64,000 nucleotides of DNA. Source: Chthonomonas sp. (GTDB taxonomy: Bacteria; Armatimonadota; Fimbriimonadia; Fimbriimonadales; Fimbriimonadaceae). The stretch's first letter is position 1; each line of letters opens with the position of its first letter. Below, piece after piece: positions 16,344 through 25,102 of the stretch. Under the pieces are notes generated by a model, which did not search any database, had not been told where the DNA came from, and saw only the letters and a program-made list of their open reading frames with translations. A program made the translations under genes and the position numbers. The stretch spans positions 248,001 through 312,000 of the forward strand of contig JAEURQ010000002.1 in the NCBI GenBank assembly GCA_016788425.1, in the 5' to 3' direction.

Positions 16344-17825
16344 ATGCCCGCTGAGACGCCCATGATCGAGATGCGAAACATCTCAAAACGCTTCGGCACG
16401 GTCGAAGCGTTGTCGGGGGTCTTCCTCCGGGTAGAGCCGCAAACCATCCACGCCGTGGTTGGCGAAAACGGGGCGGGCAAAACCACCCTGATGAAGATTC
16501 TGCAGGGTGCCCACCAACCCGATTCCGGCGAGATTTTGGTCAACGGCCAGCCCGTCACCATCGGCGGCAACGCCGCCGCTCAGGAACTTGGCATCGGCAT
16601 GGTGAGCCAGCACTACAGCGTCATTCCCGAGCTCACCTGCCTGCAAAATCTCATGCTTGGCTGCGAGCCGGGTCTCGTCTTGCCGCTCGGCGCGGCGATG
16701 GCGCGGGCCGACTCACTGGCGGGCAGCATGGGCTTTCAGTTTGATTGGAGCGCTCCGGCGTACGAGCTGAGTCCGGCGGCCGGGCAGAAGCTGGAAGTCC
16801 TCAAACTCCTTTGGCGCAACGCCAAAATCATGATTCTCGACGAGCCGACGGCAATGCTTTCGCCCGCCGATAGCGACGCCATGTATGCGAGTCTGCGGCA
16901 ACTCGTGGCGAACGGCGCGACCGTCATCGTCGTGACGCACCGCATTCCCGAGGTCCTGGAACACTGCCAAAACTTGACCGTTCTGCGGGGCGGAAAATTC
17001 ATCGAGGAGCGGCCCGTGGCCGGACTCGAATCTGCCCACGTTGCGGAACTGATTGTCGGGCGAAGTGTGCCCACGGACACCAACCGCTCGGCTCCCCAAG
17101 GTGAACCGCTGTTAAGAGTTTCAAACCTGGAAGTGCTGAATCGCCAAGGCGTTCTTGGGCTCAAAGGAGCCACGTTTGAAGTTCGCGCTGGTGAAATGTT
17201 GGGCATTGCCGGGGTGGACGGAAACGGCCAGCAAGAACTCTTTCACGCGCTCATGGGTCGCGCGCGGATCGTGGGCGGCACGGTCGAGCTGGGTGCCCGC
17301 GACATCACGCAGGCCAACACGCGGCAACTCCTGGATGAAGGTGTGCGCTTGATTCCCGAGGACCGCCACGCCGAGGGTTGCATCGAAGAATGGAGCCTGG
17401 CCGACAACGCTATTTTGGGCATCCACCGCCAGCCGCGAACCGAAACCAGGGAGCAAGCCGCCGGTCGCATGGCCGAGCGATTCCGCACGAAATTCGGCGC
17501 GCTCACCAACCCGATGCGCTCGCTCAGCGGCGGCAACCAACAACGATTTATTGCCGGGCGCGCCCTCGATGGCGCGCCGAAACTCATTCTCGCCTTTCAG
17601 CCGACGCGCGGGCTCGATATCGCGAGTACCGAAGAGGTGTATAGCGCCATTCGGGCCGAATGTCGTCGCCTCGGCGCGGCCGCGCTGGTGGTCAGCTTTG
17701 ACCTCGACGAACTTCTTGCGCAGTGCGACCGCGTGGTCGCCGTTTGCCACGGCATCATGGTTGAGCCCGACTCCGCGCTCGCCATGGATCGCGCCGAAAT
17801 CGGACGGCTGATGGTGGGCGCGTGA
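16344..17825 (+). CDS. Nucleoside-type ABC importer ATPase (NupA/YufO-like, two ABC domains)
   Basis: A 493-residue double ABC ATPase of the sugar/nucleoside class. The first half has Walker A GENGAGKTT and Walker B MILDEPTAML. The second has GVDGNGQQE in place of a canonical P-loop and the signature LSGGNQQRFIAGRAL, followed by LILAFQPTRGLDIAST. The degenerate second Walker A is typical of this subclass. Two permease genes follow with overlapping stop and start codons. The arrangement matches B. subtilis NupABC (guanosine import) and related purine nucleoside transporters. The BmpA/NupN-type lipoprotein normally encoded upstream is not present here. Confidence 0.87.
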   Translation: MPAETPMIEMRNISKRFGTVEALSGVFLRVEPQTIHAVVGENGAGKTTLMKILQGAHQPDSGEILVNGQPVTIGGNAAAQELGIGMVSQHYSVIPELTCLQNLMLGCEPGLVLPLGAAMARADSLAGSMGFQFDWSAPAYELSPAAGQKLEVLKLLWRNAKIMILDEPTAMLSPADSDAMYASLRQLVANGATVIVVTHRIPEVLEHCQNLTVLRGGKFIEERPVAGLESAHVAELIVGRSVPTDTNRSAPQGEPLLRVSNLEVLNRQGVLGLKGATFEVRAGEMLGIAGVDGNGQQELFHALMGRARIVGGTVELGARDITQANTRQLLDEGVRLIPEDRHAEGCIEEWSLADNAILGIHRQPRTETREQAAGRMAERFRTKFGALTNPMRSLSGGNQQRFIAGRALDGAPKLILAFQPTRGLDIASTEEVYSAIRAECRRLGAAALVVSFDLDELLAQCDRVVAVCHGIMVEPDSALAMDRAEIGRLMVGA

Positions 17826-18826
17826 AGAACCTGAACTGGCGCTTGATCTGGCTCGTGCTGGGCACGCTGGCTGTCATCTGCGCCGTCATTTTGTTGGCCG
17901 GAAAGTCGCCGATCGAAGTGGTCGAGCGCATGATCCGCGGCAGTCTCGGCACTCCCCGCGTGCGGTCGGAGACGCTCAAGGAAACGACGCCGCTCCTCAT
18001 CGCCGGGCTCGGCGTCTTCATCGCGCTACGCGCGGGGCTGTTCAACATCGGCGTGGAAGGCCAATTGGTGGCCGGCGCGTGCACGACGGCGGTGATCGCG
18101 TATCGCGTGCCGGGGCCGATGGGCATTGGGCTGGCTATCGCCGCCGCCATCGCGGTGGGCGTGCTGGCCGCGCTGCTCCCCGCGCTTATCCGCATCTATC
18201 GCGGCGGGCATGAGGTGATCACCACCATCATGCTCAACAACATCATTATTCAAATCACCACCGCCCTCGCCAACGGACCGCTCAAGGCAGCGGGGCAAGA
18301 TTCCTCGTACACCGCCAAGCTAGCCGACAGCAGCATGCTCTCGCCGATCTTCAGGTCGGGGCCGTTTGTCATTCATCCGAGCCTCATTCTCGGGCTCTTG
18401 ATGGTCATCGGGTTTGCCGTCTGGATGAAAAAATCCATTGGCGGCTATGAGCTCAACGCCGTTGGCGCGAATCGCACGGCGGCCGAGTTCGCCGGAATTT
18501 CCTCCAAAGCGGTGATGCTCCGCGCTTTTCTCACGAGCGGCGCGCTGGCCGGCCTGGCCGGGGCCCTCATCGTGCTCAGCACGGAAGGCCGCTTCTACGC
18601 CGGTTTCTCGCCGGGCTACGGATTCGACGCGCTGGGTGTGGCGTTGCTCGCCGGACCCACCGCGCTGGGGCTCATCCCCGCCGCGCTCGGCTTTGGCTTG
18701 CTCACCGTCAGCCAAAGCGCGCTCATCCAAATTGGCATTAGCAAAGGCCTCACCGGCGTGTTGCTGGGCTGCCTCATTATCGTGCTAGCGGCGTTCCGCT
18801 ATCGGGAGATCAAGAAACGTGGCTGA
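17822..18826 (+). CDS. Nucleoside-type ABC importer permease (NupB/YufP-like)
   Basis: The 334-residue product is a polytopic permease of the BPD_transp_2 family with about nine hydrophobic helices. It carries the family landmarks RAGLFNIGVEGQ, GGHEVITTIMLN and GFGYDALGVALLA-type sequence. It starts with GTG overlapping the ATPase stop (GTGA) and overlaps the next permease by 8 nt. With the adjacent ATPase and second permease it should form the membrane channel for purine nucleosides or a similar small substrate. Confidence 0.87.
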   Translation: MKNLNWRLIWLVLGTLAVICAVILLAGKSPIEVVERMIRGSLGTPRVRSETLKETTPLLIAGLGVFIALRAGLFNIGVEGQLVAGACTTAVIAYRVPGPMGIGLAIAAAIAVGVLAALLPALIRIYRGGHEVITTIMLNNIIIQITTALANGPLKAAGQDSSYTAKLADSSMLSPIFRSGPFVIHPSLILGLLMVIGFAVWMKKSIGGYELNAVGANRTAAEFAGISSKAVMLRAFLTSGALAGLAGALIVLSTEGRFYAGFSPGYGFDALGVALLAGPTALGLIPAALGFGLLTVSQSALIQIGISKGLTGVLLGCLIIVLAAFRYREIKKRG

Positions 18827-19670
18827 CGTCCTCCTCATTCTCGGCAAAGCGCTGGAACTCAGCACGCCGCTGATTCTGGCCGCTCTCGGCGGACTCTACA
18901 GCGAGCGGGCCGGCGTCATGAACATCGCGCTCGAAGGCAAGATGCTCGCCAGTGCGTGCGCCGTCGCGCTCATCAGCGTGGCGAGCGGCAACCCGCTGAT
19001 CGGTTTACTCGTCGGAGTGCTCGCGGCGACGCTGCTGTCGCTGCTCCACTACATGCTCACGCAAAAGTTCCGCATTGACCATGTGGTGAGTGGCATGGCG
19101 ATTAATGTGCTCGCTATCGGCGGTTGCCGATTTGCTTACGCGCAGTTCACGGATAAGAATCGAAGCGGCGAGATTCCGCACCTGCCCGAGGCGGCCTATT
19201 GGGCGCTCGCCGCAGTCATGCCGTTTGCCGTGGCCCTCTACCTGCGGCAGACTCGCCCGGGATTGAGGTTGCTGGCCGTGGGCAACGATCCTGACAAATC
19301 GCGCGAGGCGGGCATCAACGTCGCCCGTGTGCGGTTGCAGTCGCTCGCCATTTGTGGATTGCTGTGCGGACTCGCCGGGGCGCTCATCGTCACGAAGACC
19401 GCCAACTACAGCGACGACATGACGGCGGGGAAGGGCTTCATCGCGTTGGCCGCGCTTGTGGTCGGCGGATGGCGTCCGTTGCCCACGCTGGCCGCGTGCC
19501 TGTTCTTCGCGCTTTGTGAGGCAATTCAGCAGGTGTTGCAAGGCGGCAAGGGCTGGCTTAGCGCGATTCCGCCGCAGTACTGGAACACGCTGCCGTACAT
19601 CGCTACGATCTTCGCCCTGGCTTTCCTGGGCGGCAAGTTCCGCGTGCCGAGCGGCATGGGCAAGCCCTAG
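18819..19670 (+). CDS. Nucleoside-type ABC importer permease (NupC/YufQ-like)
   Basis: The second permease of the transporter (283 aa). The conserved blocks are GGLYSERAGVMNIALEGKM near the N-terminus, FRIDHVVSGMAINVLAIG, and TAGKGFIALAALVVGGW toward the end, matching the shorter permease of NupABC-type systems. It begins with GTG inside the end of the preceding permease. Its TAG stop is shared within CTAG with the convergent YcaQ-like gene. No substrate-binding lipoprotein gene follows. Confidence 0.87.
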   Translation: MADVLLILGKALELSTPLILAALGGLYSERAGVMNIALEGKMLASACAVALISVASGNPLIGLLVGVLAATLLSLLHYMLTQKFRIDHVVSGMAINVLAIGGCRFAYAQFTDKNRSGEIPHLPEAAYWALAAVMPFAVALYLRQTRPGLRLLAVGNDPDKSREAGINVARVRLQSLAICGLLCGLAGALIVTKTANYSDDMTAGKGFIALAALVVGGWRPLPTLAACLFFALCEAIQQVLQGGKGWLSAIPPQYWNTLPYIATIFALAFLGGKFRVPSGMGKP

Positions 19671-20731
19671 CGCGCGCTCAGGAAGAACCGGAACCGGTCG
19701 AGCTCAAGGTCCAACTCGCGCTGATAGGCCTTTTCCTTGGGTTCTTTTACGTAGCCGAGATCCACAACTAACTCGCCTTTGACAACCGCGAGATTCGCCC
19801 ACCCAACGGCGTCGTCGCGCCACAGAATGGGCATCGCGTAGTAGCCCATGGTGCGCTTGGCCGCCGGCGTGTAGGCCTCAAATTTATACTCCCAGCCGTG
19901 AAGGTGCTTAAAGCGGTCGCGATCATAAACCACCGGATCGAACGGCGTGACGATGCGCACGAGCCCGTCAGAGTCGGCTTCGCGAGGTGACTCGGGCAAG
20001 GCGTACGACACGCCATCCACCATTTCTTGGCGAACGTCGTTGAGCATCTTACGGTTGGCCATGATGTGGCCAAAACACTGCGGACCGCCAAACCACGCCG
20101 TGTGCCGCAGGAGGTACCACAGCGACTTGATCGGCACCGGCGCGTAGATTTCGGTGAGCACGCGCAGGCACTGCTGCACCTGCTCCTCGATGCTCAGCGG
20201 TTCGTGATCGTGCTCCACCGCGTGATAGTGCTTCTGCCCGCCCTGACGGTGGCTGACGCCGAGCCGCCCCAGAAAGTGCAAGTAATCCAGCACCTTGGTC
20301 GCGGCTTGCCCACGCCCGCCCCAATAGTTGGCCACCTGACGCTTGCCAAACTCGGCGATAATCTCTTTGGCGTGGGTCGGGCCGTTCTCGCAGACAAAAT
20401 CGTAGATCGGCTCCATTAGGTCGCCAGCTTCTGATTCCACGGTCCACGGCTTTCGCGGTGTGCGCGGGTGCATGAGCGGAATCGCGGCCCGCGACATGTA
20501 GCCGTAATTCATAAAATAATCCTCGACGATGGGTAAGTCTCGATATTCGCGCTCGGCGTCGCCCGCTCGGTAGTCCCGCACGCGCTGAAAGAGAATCAAG
20601 TCCTGCGCTTTTGCGGGCGAGGTGATCGGGTCGATCTGCACGTACGGCAATTCGTCGAAGAGTTCCGGCAGCGTTGTGTGCGGAAAAAGCGCTTGGCGGC
20701 GCGCCATGGCGCGCAAATCGGCGGAGGTCAT
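19667..20731 (-). CDS. YcaQ/AlkX-family winged-helix DNA glycosylase
   Basis: The 354-residue protein matches the HTH_42 family that includes E. coli YcaQ, a glycosylase that unhooks interstrand crosslinks and other alkylation damage. The diagnostic N-terminal segment is present: YVQIDPITSPAKAQDLILF, with the QxD of the active-site region. Then come EYFMNYGYMSRA-type sequence, a winged-helix portion, and the C-terminal IVTPFDPVVYDRDRFKHLHG and GYYAMPILWRDDAVGWANL. Function is inferred from the family. It runs opposite to bL28, whose promoter starts 34 nt away from this start codon. Confidence 0.82.
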   Translation of the reverse strand: MTSADLRAMARRQALFPHTTLPELFDELPYVQIDPITSPAKAQDLILFQRVRDYRAGDAEREYRDLPIVEDYFMNYGYMSRAAIPLMHPRTPRKPWTVESEAGDLMEPIYDFVCENGPTHAKEIIAEFGKRQVANYWGGRGQAATKVLDYLHFLGRLGVSHRQGGQKHYHAVEHDHEPLSIEEQVQQCLRVLTEIYAPVPIKSLWYLLRHTAWFGGPQCFGHIMANRKMLNDVRQEMVDGVSYALPESPREADSDGLVRIVTPFDPVVYDRDRFKHLHGWEYKFEAYTPAAKRTMGYYAMPILWRDDAVGWANLAVVKGELVVDLGYVKEPKEKAYQRELDLELDRFRFFLSAR

Positions 20732-20764
20732 GTGCGAGGGTATACCCAGCCTCGGCGGCCCCCG

Positions 20765-20793
20765 TTGACAGCGAGCCGATCGTGCGGTATGAT
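20765..20793 (+). promoter_or_regulatory. Near-consensus sigma-70-type promoter for rpmB
   Basis: TTGACA at 20765-20770 and TATGAT at 20788-20793 are separated by exactly 17 nt. An AAGAGG ribosome-binding site follows at 20808-20813, 7 nt before the rpmB ATG. This is the clearest housekeeping promoter in the window. Confidence 0.85.
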
Positions 20794-20820
20794 TCTCCTT
20801 CGTATCTAAGAGGTTTTTCT

Positions 20821-21087
20821 ATGGCGAAAATTTGTCAAGTCAGCGGTAAGAAAGGCAACTCGGCGCAGCACTGCCGCCACCGCCACTCCGCGTGGAAGTT
20901 TAAGGCCCCGCACAAGCCGCGGGTGCAAAACGCCAATCTGCAAACTGTCACGGTGAGGACACCGCATGGCAAGGTGCGATTGCAGGTCGCCGCATCGGTG
21001 ATCAAGTCCCTCGAGTTCGCCCAGGTCATGGCCGGCATCAAGCCGATCCCCAAGGCTTGGCTGAAGAAGCCGACCTACGGCATCTAA
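20821..21087 (+). CDS. rpmB: 50S ribosomal protein bL28
   Basis: The 88-residue basic protein begins MAKICQVSGKKGNSAQHCRH, the bL28 N-terminus, and contains the conserved HKPRVQNANLQTVTVR stretch. The usual CxxC zinc pair is incomplete, so this may be a zinc-independent form. The start at 20821 is fixed by the AAGAGG site 7 nt upstream and the strong promoter. The open frame extends further upstream but that part is not translated in bL28. A terminator-like hairpin follows 22 nt after the stop, so the gene appears monocistronic. Confidence 0.95.
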   Translation: MAKICQVSGKKGNSAQHCRHRHSAWKFKAPHKPRVQNANLQTVTVRTPHGKVRLQVAASVIKSLEFAQVMAGIKPIPKAWLKKPTYGI

Positions 21088-21109
21088 GCGAAAGTTCGCT
21101 TTACGCTAC

Positions 21110-21147
21110 ATTCGGTGGTTGGCTCGGTCAACCACCGAATCTGTTTT
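21110..21147 (+). terminator. Rho-independent terminator after rpmB
   Basis: A perfect 12-bp inverted repeat (ATTCGGTGGTTG at 21110-21121 and its complement at 21129-21140) with a 7-nt loop is followed by CTGTTTT. Confidence 0.75.
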
Positions 21148-21190
21148 GTCCACCCGGTTTGCGCGCCGCGCGCGTACAATAGAGGAACGG

Positions 21191-21673
21191 ATGCGGCGCA
21201 AAGACCTCGACCAATGGCTTTGGCAGGTGGGACTGGAACTCCAACAACAGGGGCATGAGGGCCCGGTGGGTTCGGCTCGCCTGGCGCAAGGCGCTGGCTG
21301 GCAACCGCGCGTAGACGTCCTCGCCGGAAAGGGCGGCATCCTCATAAAAGTGGAACTTGCCGGGGTCAGCGAAGACGACCTCAAGCTAACCTACGACACC
21401 CAAGAGAATATTCTGATTGTGCGCGGCACCCGGCGCGAAAACGAGCGCCTGACCGAAAGTCTACGACCGCACATTCTGGAAATTCCGCATGGCGAATTCG
21501 AGCGAAGAATCGCCATTCCGACCGCACGCCTTGTGCCAACGACTATCGAAGCCGCGCTCGACCACGGCCTCCTGATTGTGTGGGGGCGGCAGGCCGAGCC
21601 CGAAACCATCGCCGAATCGTCACCAATCCGACGACGTGTTGTGCTCATTCAGCGAATCGAACGTGAACTTTAG
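21191..21673 (+). CDS. Small heat shock protein (Hsp20/alpha-crystallin)
   Basis: A 160-residue small heat shock protein. The alpha-crystallin domain runs from about residue 37 (VDVLAGKGGILIKVELAGV) to AALDHGLLIVWG, which contains the conserved A-x-x-x-G-L-L motif. These chaperones hold unfolding proteins in solution without ATP. The start at ATG 21191 has AGAGGAA a few nt upstream. The longer reading from 21119 would begin inside the preceding terminator. The lon start is 5 nt after the stop, so the holdase and a protease that degrades unfolded proteins are probably made from one message. Confidence 0.9.
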   Translation: MRRKDLDQWLWQVGLELQQQGHEGPVGSARLAQGAGWQPRVDVLAGKGGILIKVELAGVSEDDLKLTYDTQENILIVRGTRRENERLTESLRPHILEIPHGEFERRIAIPTARLVPTTIEAALDHGLLIVWGRQAEPETIAESSPIRRRVVLIQRIEREL

Positions 21674-21678
21674 AACCT

Positions 21679-24117
21679 ATGGCTGACCGAAATGAATTTG
21701 ATTTGCTGACCGACGAACTCGATCTCGTTGATAGCGATTTGCTGGGCGCGGGCGTCGCCGATTTGGACGACGACGAAGCCTCGCGTCCGGACATTCCCGA
21801 GATTCTCAACCTGCTCCCGCTGCGCGATTCGGTGGTCTATCCGATGCTGATCGCCCCGCTCAGCGTCTCTCGCGAGTCCTCGATGCGCCTGATTGACGAT
21901 AGCGTACTCAGCGCCAACCGCATCATCGGGATGGTCGCCCAGCGCAAGGCGCAAACCGATCAGCCGGGTTTTGAGGACGTGTTCGAATACGGGTGCGCGG
22001 CGATCATTCGCACGCTGGTGAAGATGCCCGATTCCGTGCGCCTGATCGTGCAGGGAATCCAGCGATTCCGGATTGTCGAGCGCGTGCAAGAAGAGCCGTA
22101 CCTTCGCGCTCGCATCGAGCTGATCGAAGAGCCGCAGGTGCCCGAGGAGTTTCAAGAAGAAGTCGAGGCGCTTCGCCGCTCGGTTTCGGGATTGTTTGAG
22201 CAAGCCGTTCGGCTGTCGCCGCAAATGCCCGAAGAGTTGCGCTCGTTGACCTCGGCGGTGCAAGAAACCTCGAGCATGGCCGACCTCGTGGCGGCTCACA
22301 TGACACTGCCGCTGGCCGACAAGCAAACCGTGCTGGAGACCCTGGACATCCGCCAGCGACTCCGCAAGTTGGTCGAGATGATCAGCCGCGAAGTGCGCGT
22401 GCTGGAACTCGCCAGCAAGGTCAATAGCGAGGTTTCGCAAGAGCTCACCAAGAGCCAGCGCGAGTACTACCTCCGCGAACAGCTTCGCGCGATTCAGCGC
22501 GAACTCGGCGAGGTGGACGACCGCTACGAGGACCTGCAGGAACTCAAGGAACGCATTGACAACGCGGGCATGCACGCCGACGCGCTGCGCGAGGTGAACC
22601 GCGAGTTCGAGCGCCTGCGCCGCATGAATCCCGGCTCGCCGGAATACACCGTCGCGCGCACCTACGTGGACGTGATGGTCTCGTTGCCGTGGCAAAAGCA
22701 CACCCAAGACAATCTCGACCTGGCCGAGGCGCGCCGCATTCTCGACGAAGACCACTTTGGCCTCGAAAAGATCAAGGATCGCATCATCGAGTTTCTCGCC
22801 GTGCGCAAGCTCAAGGGCGACCAAGCCGTGCGGCAGCCGATTCTTTGCTTTGCCGGCCCTCCGGGCGTGGGGAAGACGTCGCTCGGGCGGAGCATCGCCC
22901 ACGCCATGGATCGCAAGTTTGTGCGCATCTCGTTGGGCGGCATGCGCGATGAGGCCGAGATTCGCGGCCACCGCCGGACCTACATCGGGGCGCTCCCCGG
23001 CCAGATCATGCAGGGAATCCGCCGCTGCGAATCGAATAATCCGGTGTTCATTCTCGACGAGATCGATAAGCTGGGCAACGACTTCCGCGGCGATCCCTCG
23101 TCGGCGCTGCTGGAAGTGCTGGACCCCGAGCAGAATTCGAGCTTCCGCGACCACTACCTGGAGAGCACGTTCGACCTCAGCCGGGTGTTCTTCATCACCA
23201 CGGCCAACCGCCTCGACACGATTCCAGGGCCGCTTCGCGACCGCATGGAGGTCATCGAGCTCGGCGGATACACCGAGGAAGAGAAGCTGGAAATCGCGGT
23301 CCGCCACCTCATTGACAAGCAGATTGAGGAGCACGGGCTCAAGAAGTCCAAGATTGCCCTGAAGCGCGAGGCGACGCTGGCGATTATTCGCGGCTACACC
23401 CGCGAGGCGGGCGTGCGCAACATGGAGCGCGAGATTGCGGGAGTCATCCGCAAGGCGGCGCTGCAGTTCGCTCAAGGGCGCAACACAAAGCTGACCATCA
23501 CGCCGAAGTTCGTCGAGGACGCGCTGGGCGCGCCGCGCTTCAGCCGCGACGAGATCACTGAGCGCGAGCTTCGCCCGGGCATGGCGGTGGGCCTCGCGTG
23601 GACGCCGGTCGGCGGCGACATCCTGTTCATCGAAACCCTCAAAATGCCCGGGAAGCGCGGCCTCACGCTCACGGGCCAACTGGGCGACGTGATGAAGGAA
23701 TCGGTGACGGCCGCGATGAGCTATGTCCGCGCCAATGCGACCGCTCTCAAAATCAATCTCAAAGATTTTGAGGAGTCGGAGATTCACGTTCACTTGCCGG
23801 CGGCGGCGGTGCCGAAGGACGGCCCCAGCGCGGGGGTGACGATGGTCACCGCGCTCACCAGCCTTTTCCGCAACGTGCCCGTGCGCGAACGGCTCGCCAT
23901 GACCGGCGAGGTCACGCTGACCGGCTCGGTTCTGCCCGTGGGCGGTATCAAGGAAAAGGTGTTGGCCGCGTATCGCGCGGGCGTCGAGACAGTGATTCTG
24001 CCCGAGGACAACCGCAAGGACTTTATGGAAGACGTGCCCGAAGCCATCCGCGAGAAGCTGAAGGCGATCTTCGTCAAGGACGTTTCGCAGGTGCTTAAGC
24101 ACGCGCTGGGCAAATAA
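21679..24117 (+). CDS. lon: ATP-dependent protease Lon (LonA)
   Basis: The 812-residue LonA protease degrades misfolded and regulatory proteins. The N-terminal substrate domain begins LNLLPLRDSVVYPMLIAPL. The AAA module has Walker A GPPGVGKTS and Walker B VFILDEIDKL. The Ser-Lys catalytic dyad is intact in KDGPSAGVTM and GGIKEKVLAA. An acidic N-terminal leader of about 40 residues (rich in Asp and Glu) precedes the usual start of the family. It lies 5 nt after hsp20, and a hairpin terminator follows. Confidence 0.97.
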   Translation: MADRNEFDLLTDELDLVDSDLLGAGVADLDDDEASRPDIPEILNLLPLRDSVVYPMLIAPLSVSRESSMRLIDDSVLSANRIIGMVAQRKAQTDQPGFEDVFEYGCAAIIRTLVKMPDSVRLIVQGIQRFRIVERVQEEPYLRARIELIEEPQVPEEFQEEVEALRRSVSGLFEQAVRLSPQMPEELRSLTSAVQETSSMADLVAAHMTLPLADKQTVLETLDIRQRLRKLVEMISREVRVLELASKVNSEVSQELTKSQREYYLREQLRAIQRELGEVDDRYEDLQELKERIDNAGMHADALREVNREFERLRRMNPGSPEYTVARTYVDVMVSLPWQKHTQDNLDLAEARRILDEDHFGLEKIKDRIIEFLAVRKLKGDQAVRQPILCFAGPPGVGKTSLGRSIAHAMDRKFVRISLGGMRDEAEIRGHRRTYIGALPGQIMQGIRRCESNNPVFILDEIDKLGNDFRGDPSSALLEVLDPEQNSSFRDHYLESTFDLSRVFFITTANRLDTIPGPLRDRMEVIELGGYTEEEKLEIAVRHLIDKQIEEHGLKKSKIALKREATLAIIRGYTREAGVRNMEREIAGVIRKAALQFAQGRNTKLTITPKFVEDALGAPRFSRDEITERELRPGMAVGLAWTPVGGDILFIETLKMPGKRGLTLTGQLGDVMKESVTAAMSYVRANATALKINLKDFEESEIHVHLPAAAVPKDGPSAGVTMVTALTSLFRNVPVRERLAMTGEVTLTGSVLPVGGIKEKVLAAYRAGVETVILPEDNRKDFMEDVPEAIREKLKAIFVKDVSQVLKHALGK

Positions 24118-24121
24118 TCCC

Positions 24122-24150
24122 GAGCCGAGCCAATCCGCTCGGCTCATATT
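24122..24150 (+). terminator. Rho-independent-type terminator after lon
   Basis: A perfect 9-bp stem (GAGCCGAGC at 24122-24130 with its complement at 24137-24145), loop CAATCC, followed by a short AT-rich tail (ATATTTCGT). The T-run is weak. Confidence 0.6.
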
Positions 24151-24193
24151 TCGTCCGTTTGGAGTAATATAGCTAAGGCTACATTTTGCACCC

Positions 24194-25102
24194 ATGGCTA
24201 TAAACGCACTCCGCACCTTTCTCGCCCTTTGTCTCGCCCTCGTTCTGGCCTCGTGTTCGCCCAAGGAATCCAAACCCGGGCGCATTTCGGTCGTCGCGAC
24301 CACGGGCATGGTCGGCGATCTCGTCCGCCGCATCGGCGGCGAGGATGTGGACCTCAAGGTGCTGATGGGCCCGGGCGTTGACCCCCACCTTTATAAGGCA
24401 TCGCCGGGCGATATCCGCGCCATGGCGGCGGCGGACATCGTCTTCTATAGCGGCCACCACCTCGAAGGAAAAATGACCGAAGTCTTCGAATCTCTCGCCC
24501 AAACCAAGGCGGTTGTCGCGGTCACCGATCGGGTGCCGGAAGACAAGCTGCTGCACTTTGGCTCGGCTCCCGACCCGCATATTTGGTTCGACGCGGACGT
24601 TTGGCGAAGCGGTTGTCAGGTCGTCGCCGAGGCGCTCGGCAAGAAGGTCCCGGCCAAAGCCAGCGTGTTTGTCCAGCGCGCCGTGGAATACAACGAGGAA
24701 TTGACGAAACTCCACACTGAGATCAAGGGTGAACTCGCGGTCCTCGGCAAGAAGGGAATTTTGGTGACCTCGCACGACGCGTTCGGCTATTTTGGCCGTG
24801 CGTATGGGCTGGAGGTCCACGCCGTGCAGGGCATCAGCACCGATTCCGAGGCGGGCCTTAAGGAGATCAACAAGCTGGTTGACCTCATCGTCACCCGGCG
24901 CGTGCCTACCATTTTCACGGAGTCGAGTGTTTCGCCCAAGAACATGCAGGCGTTGCGCGAGGGCGCTGCGTCGCGCGGTTGGACGGTGAAGTTCGGCAAG
25001 AGCCTCTACAGCGACGCCATGGGCGGGCCGGGCTCGGGCGCCGACACCTACCCCGGAATGGTTCGCGCCAACGCCCAATCCATCTTGGAGGGGTTGCGCT
25101 GA
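24194..25102 (+). CDS. Metal ABC transporter substrate-binding lipoprotein (ZnuA/TroA/MntC family)
   Basis: A 302-residue cluster A-I metal-binding protein. A lipobox LASC ends the signal peptide (Cys near residue 20). Metal ligands appear at the expected places: His in GVDPHLYKASP, His in PDPHIWFD, His in TSHDAFGYFGRAYGL, and Asp/Glu in TESSVSPKN. No His-rich loop of the kind marking Zn-specific ZnuA is seen, which favours Mn or a broad Mn/Zn specificity, though this is not decisive. Three transporter genes follow directly. The upstream 70 nt contain an AT-rich TAATAT and an imperfect dyad TAGCTAAGGCTA that could be a metalloregulator site (weak). Confidence 0.88.
   Translation: MAINALRTFLALCLALVLASCSPKESKPGRISVVATTGMVGDLVRRIGGEDVDLKVLMGPGVDPHLYKASPGDIRAMAAADIVFYSGHHLEGKMTEVFESLAQTKAVVAVTDRVPEDKLLHFGSAPDPHIWFDADVWRSGCQVVAEALGKKVPAKASVFVQRAVEYNEELTKLHTEIKGELAVLGKKGILVTSHDAFGYFGRAYGLEVHAVQGISTDSEAGLKEINKLVDLIVTRRVPTIFTESSVSPKNMQALREGAASRGWTVKFGKSLYSDAMGGPGSGADTYPGMVRANAQSILEGLR

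Noticed and set aside
21670-24357. A very long open reading frame (895 codons) on the minus strand over lon
   Set aside because: It is fully antisense to a perfect Lon protease, its composition is Arg/His/Ala-rich as expected for a GC-rich shadow frame, and it shows no domain.
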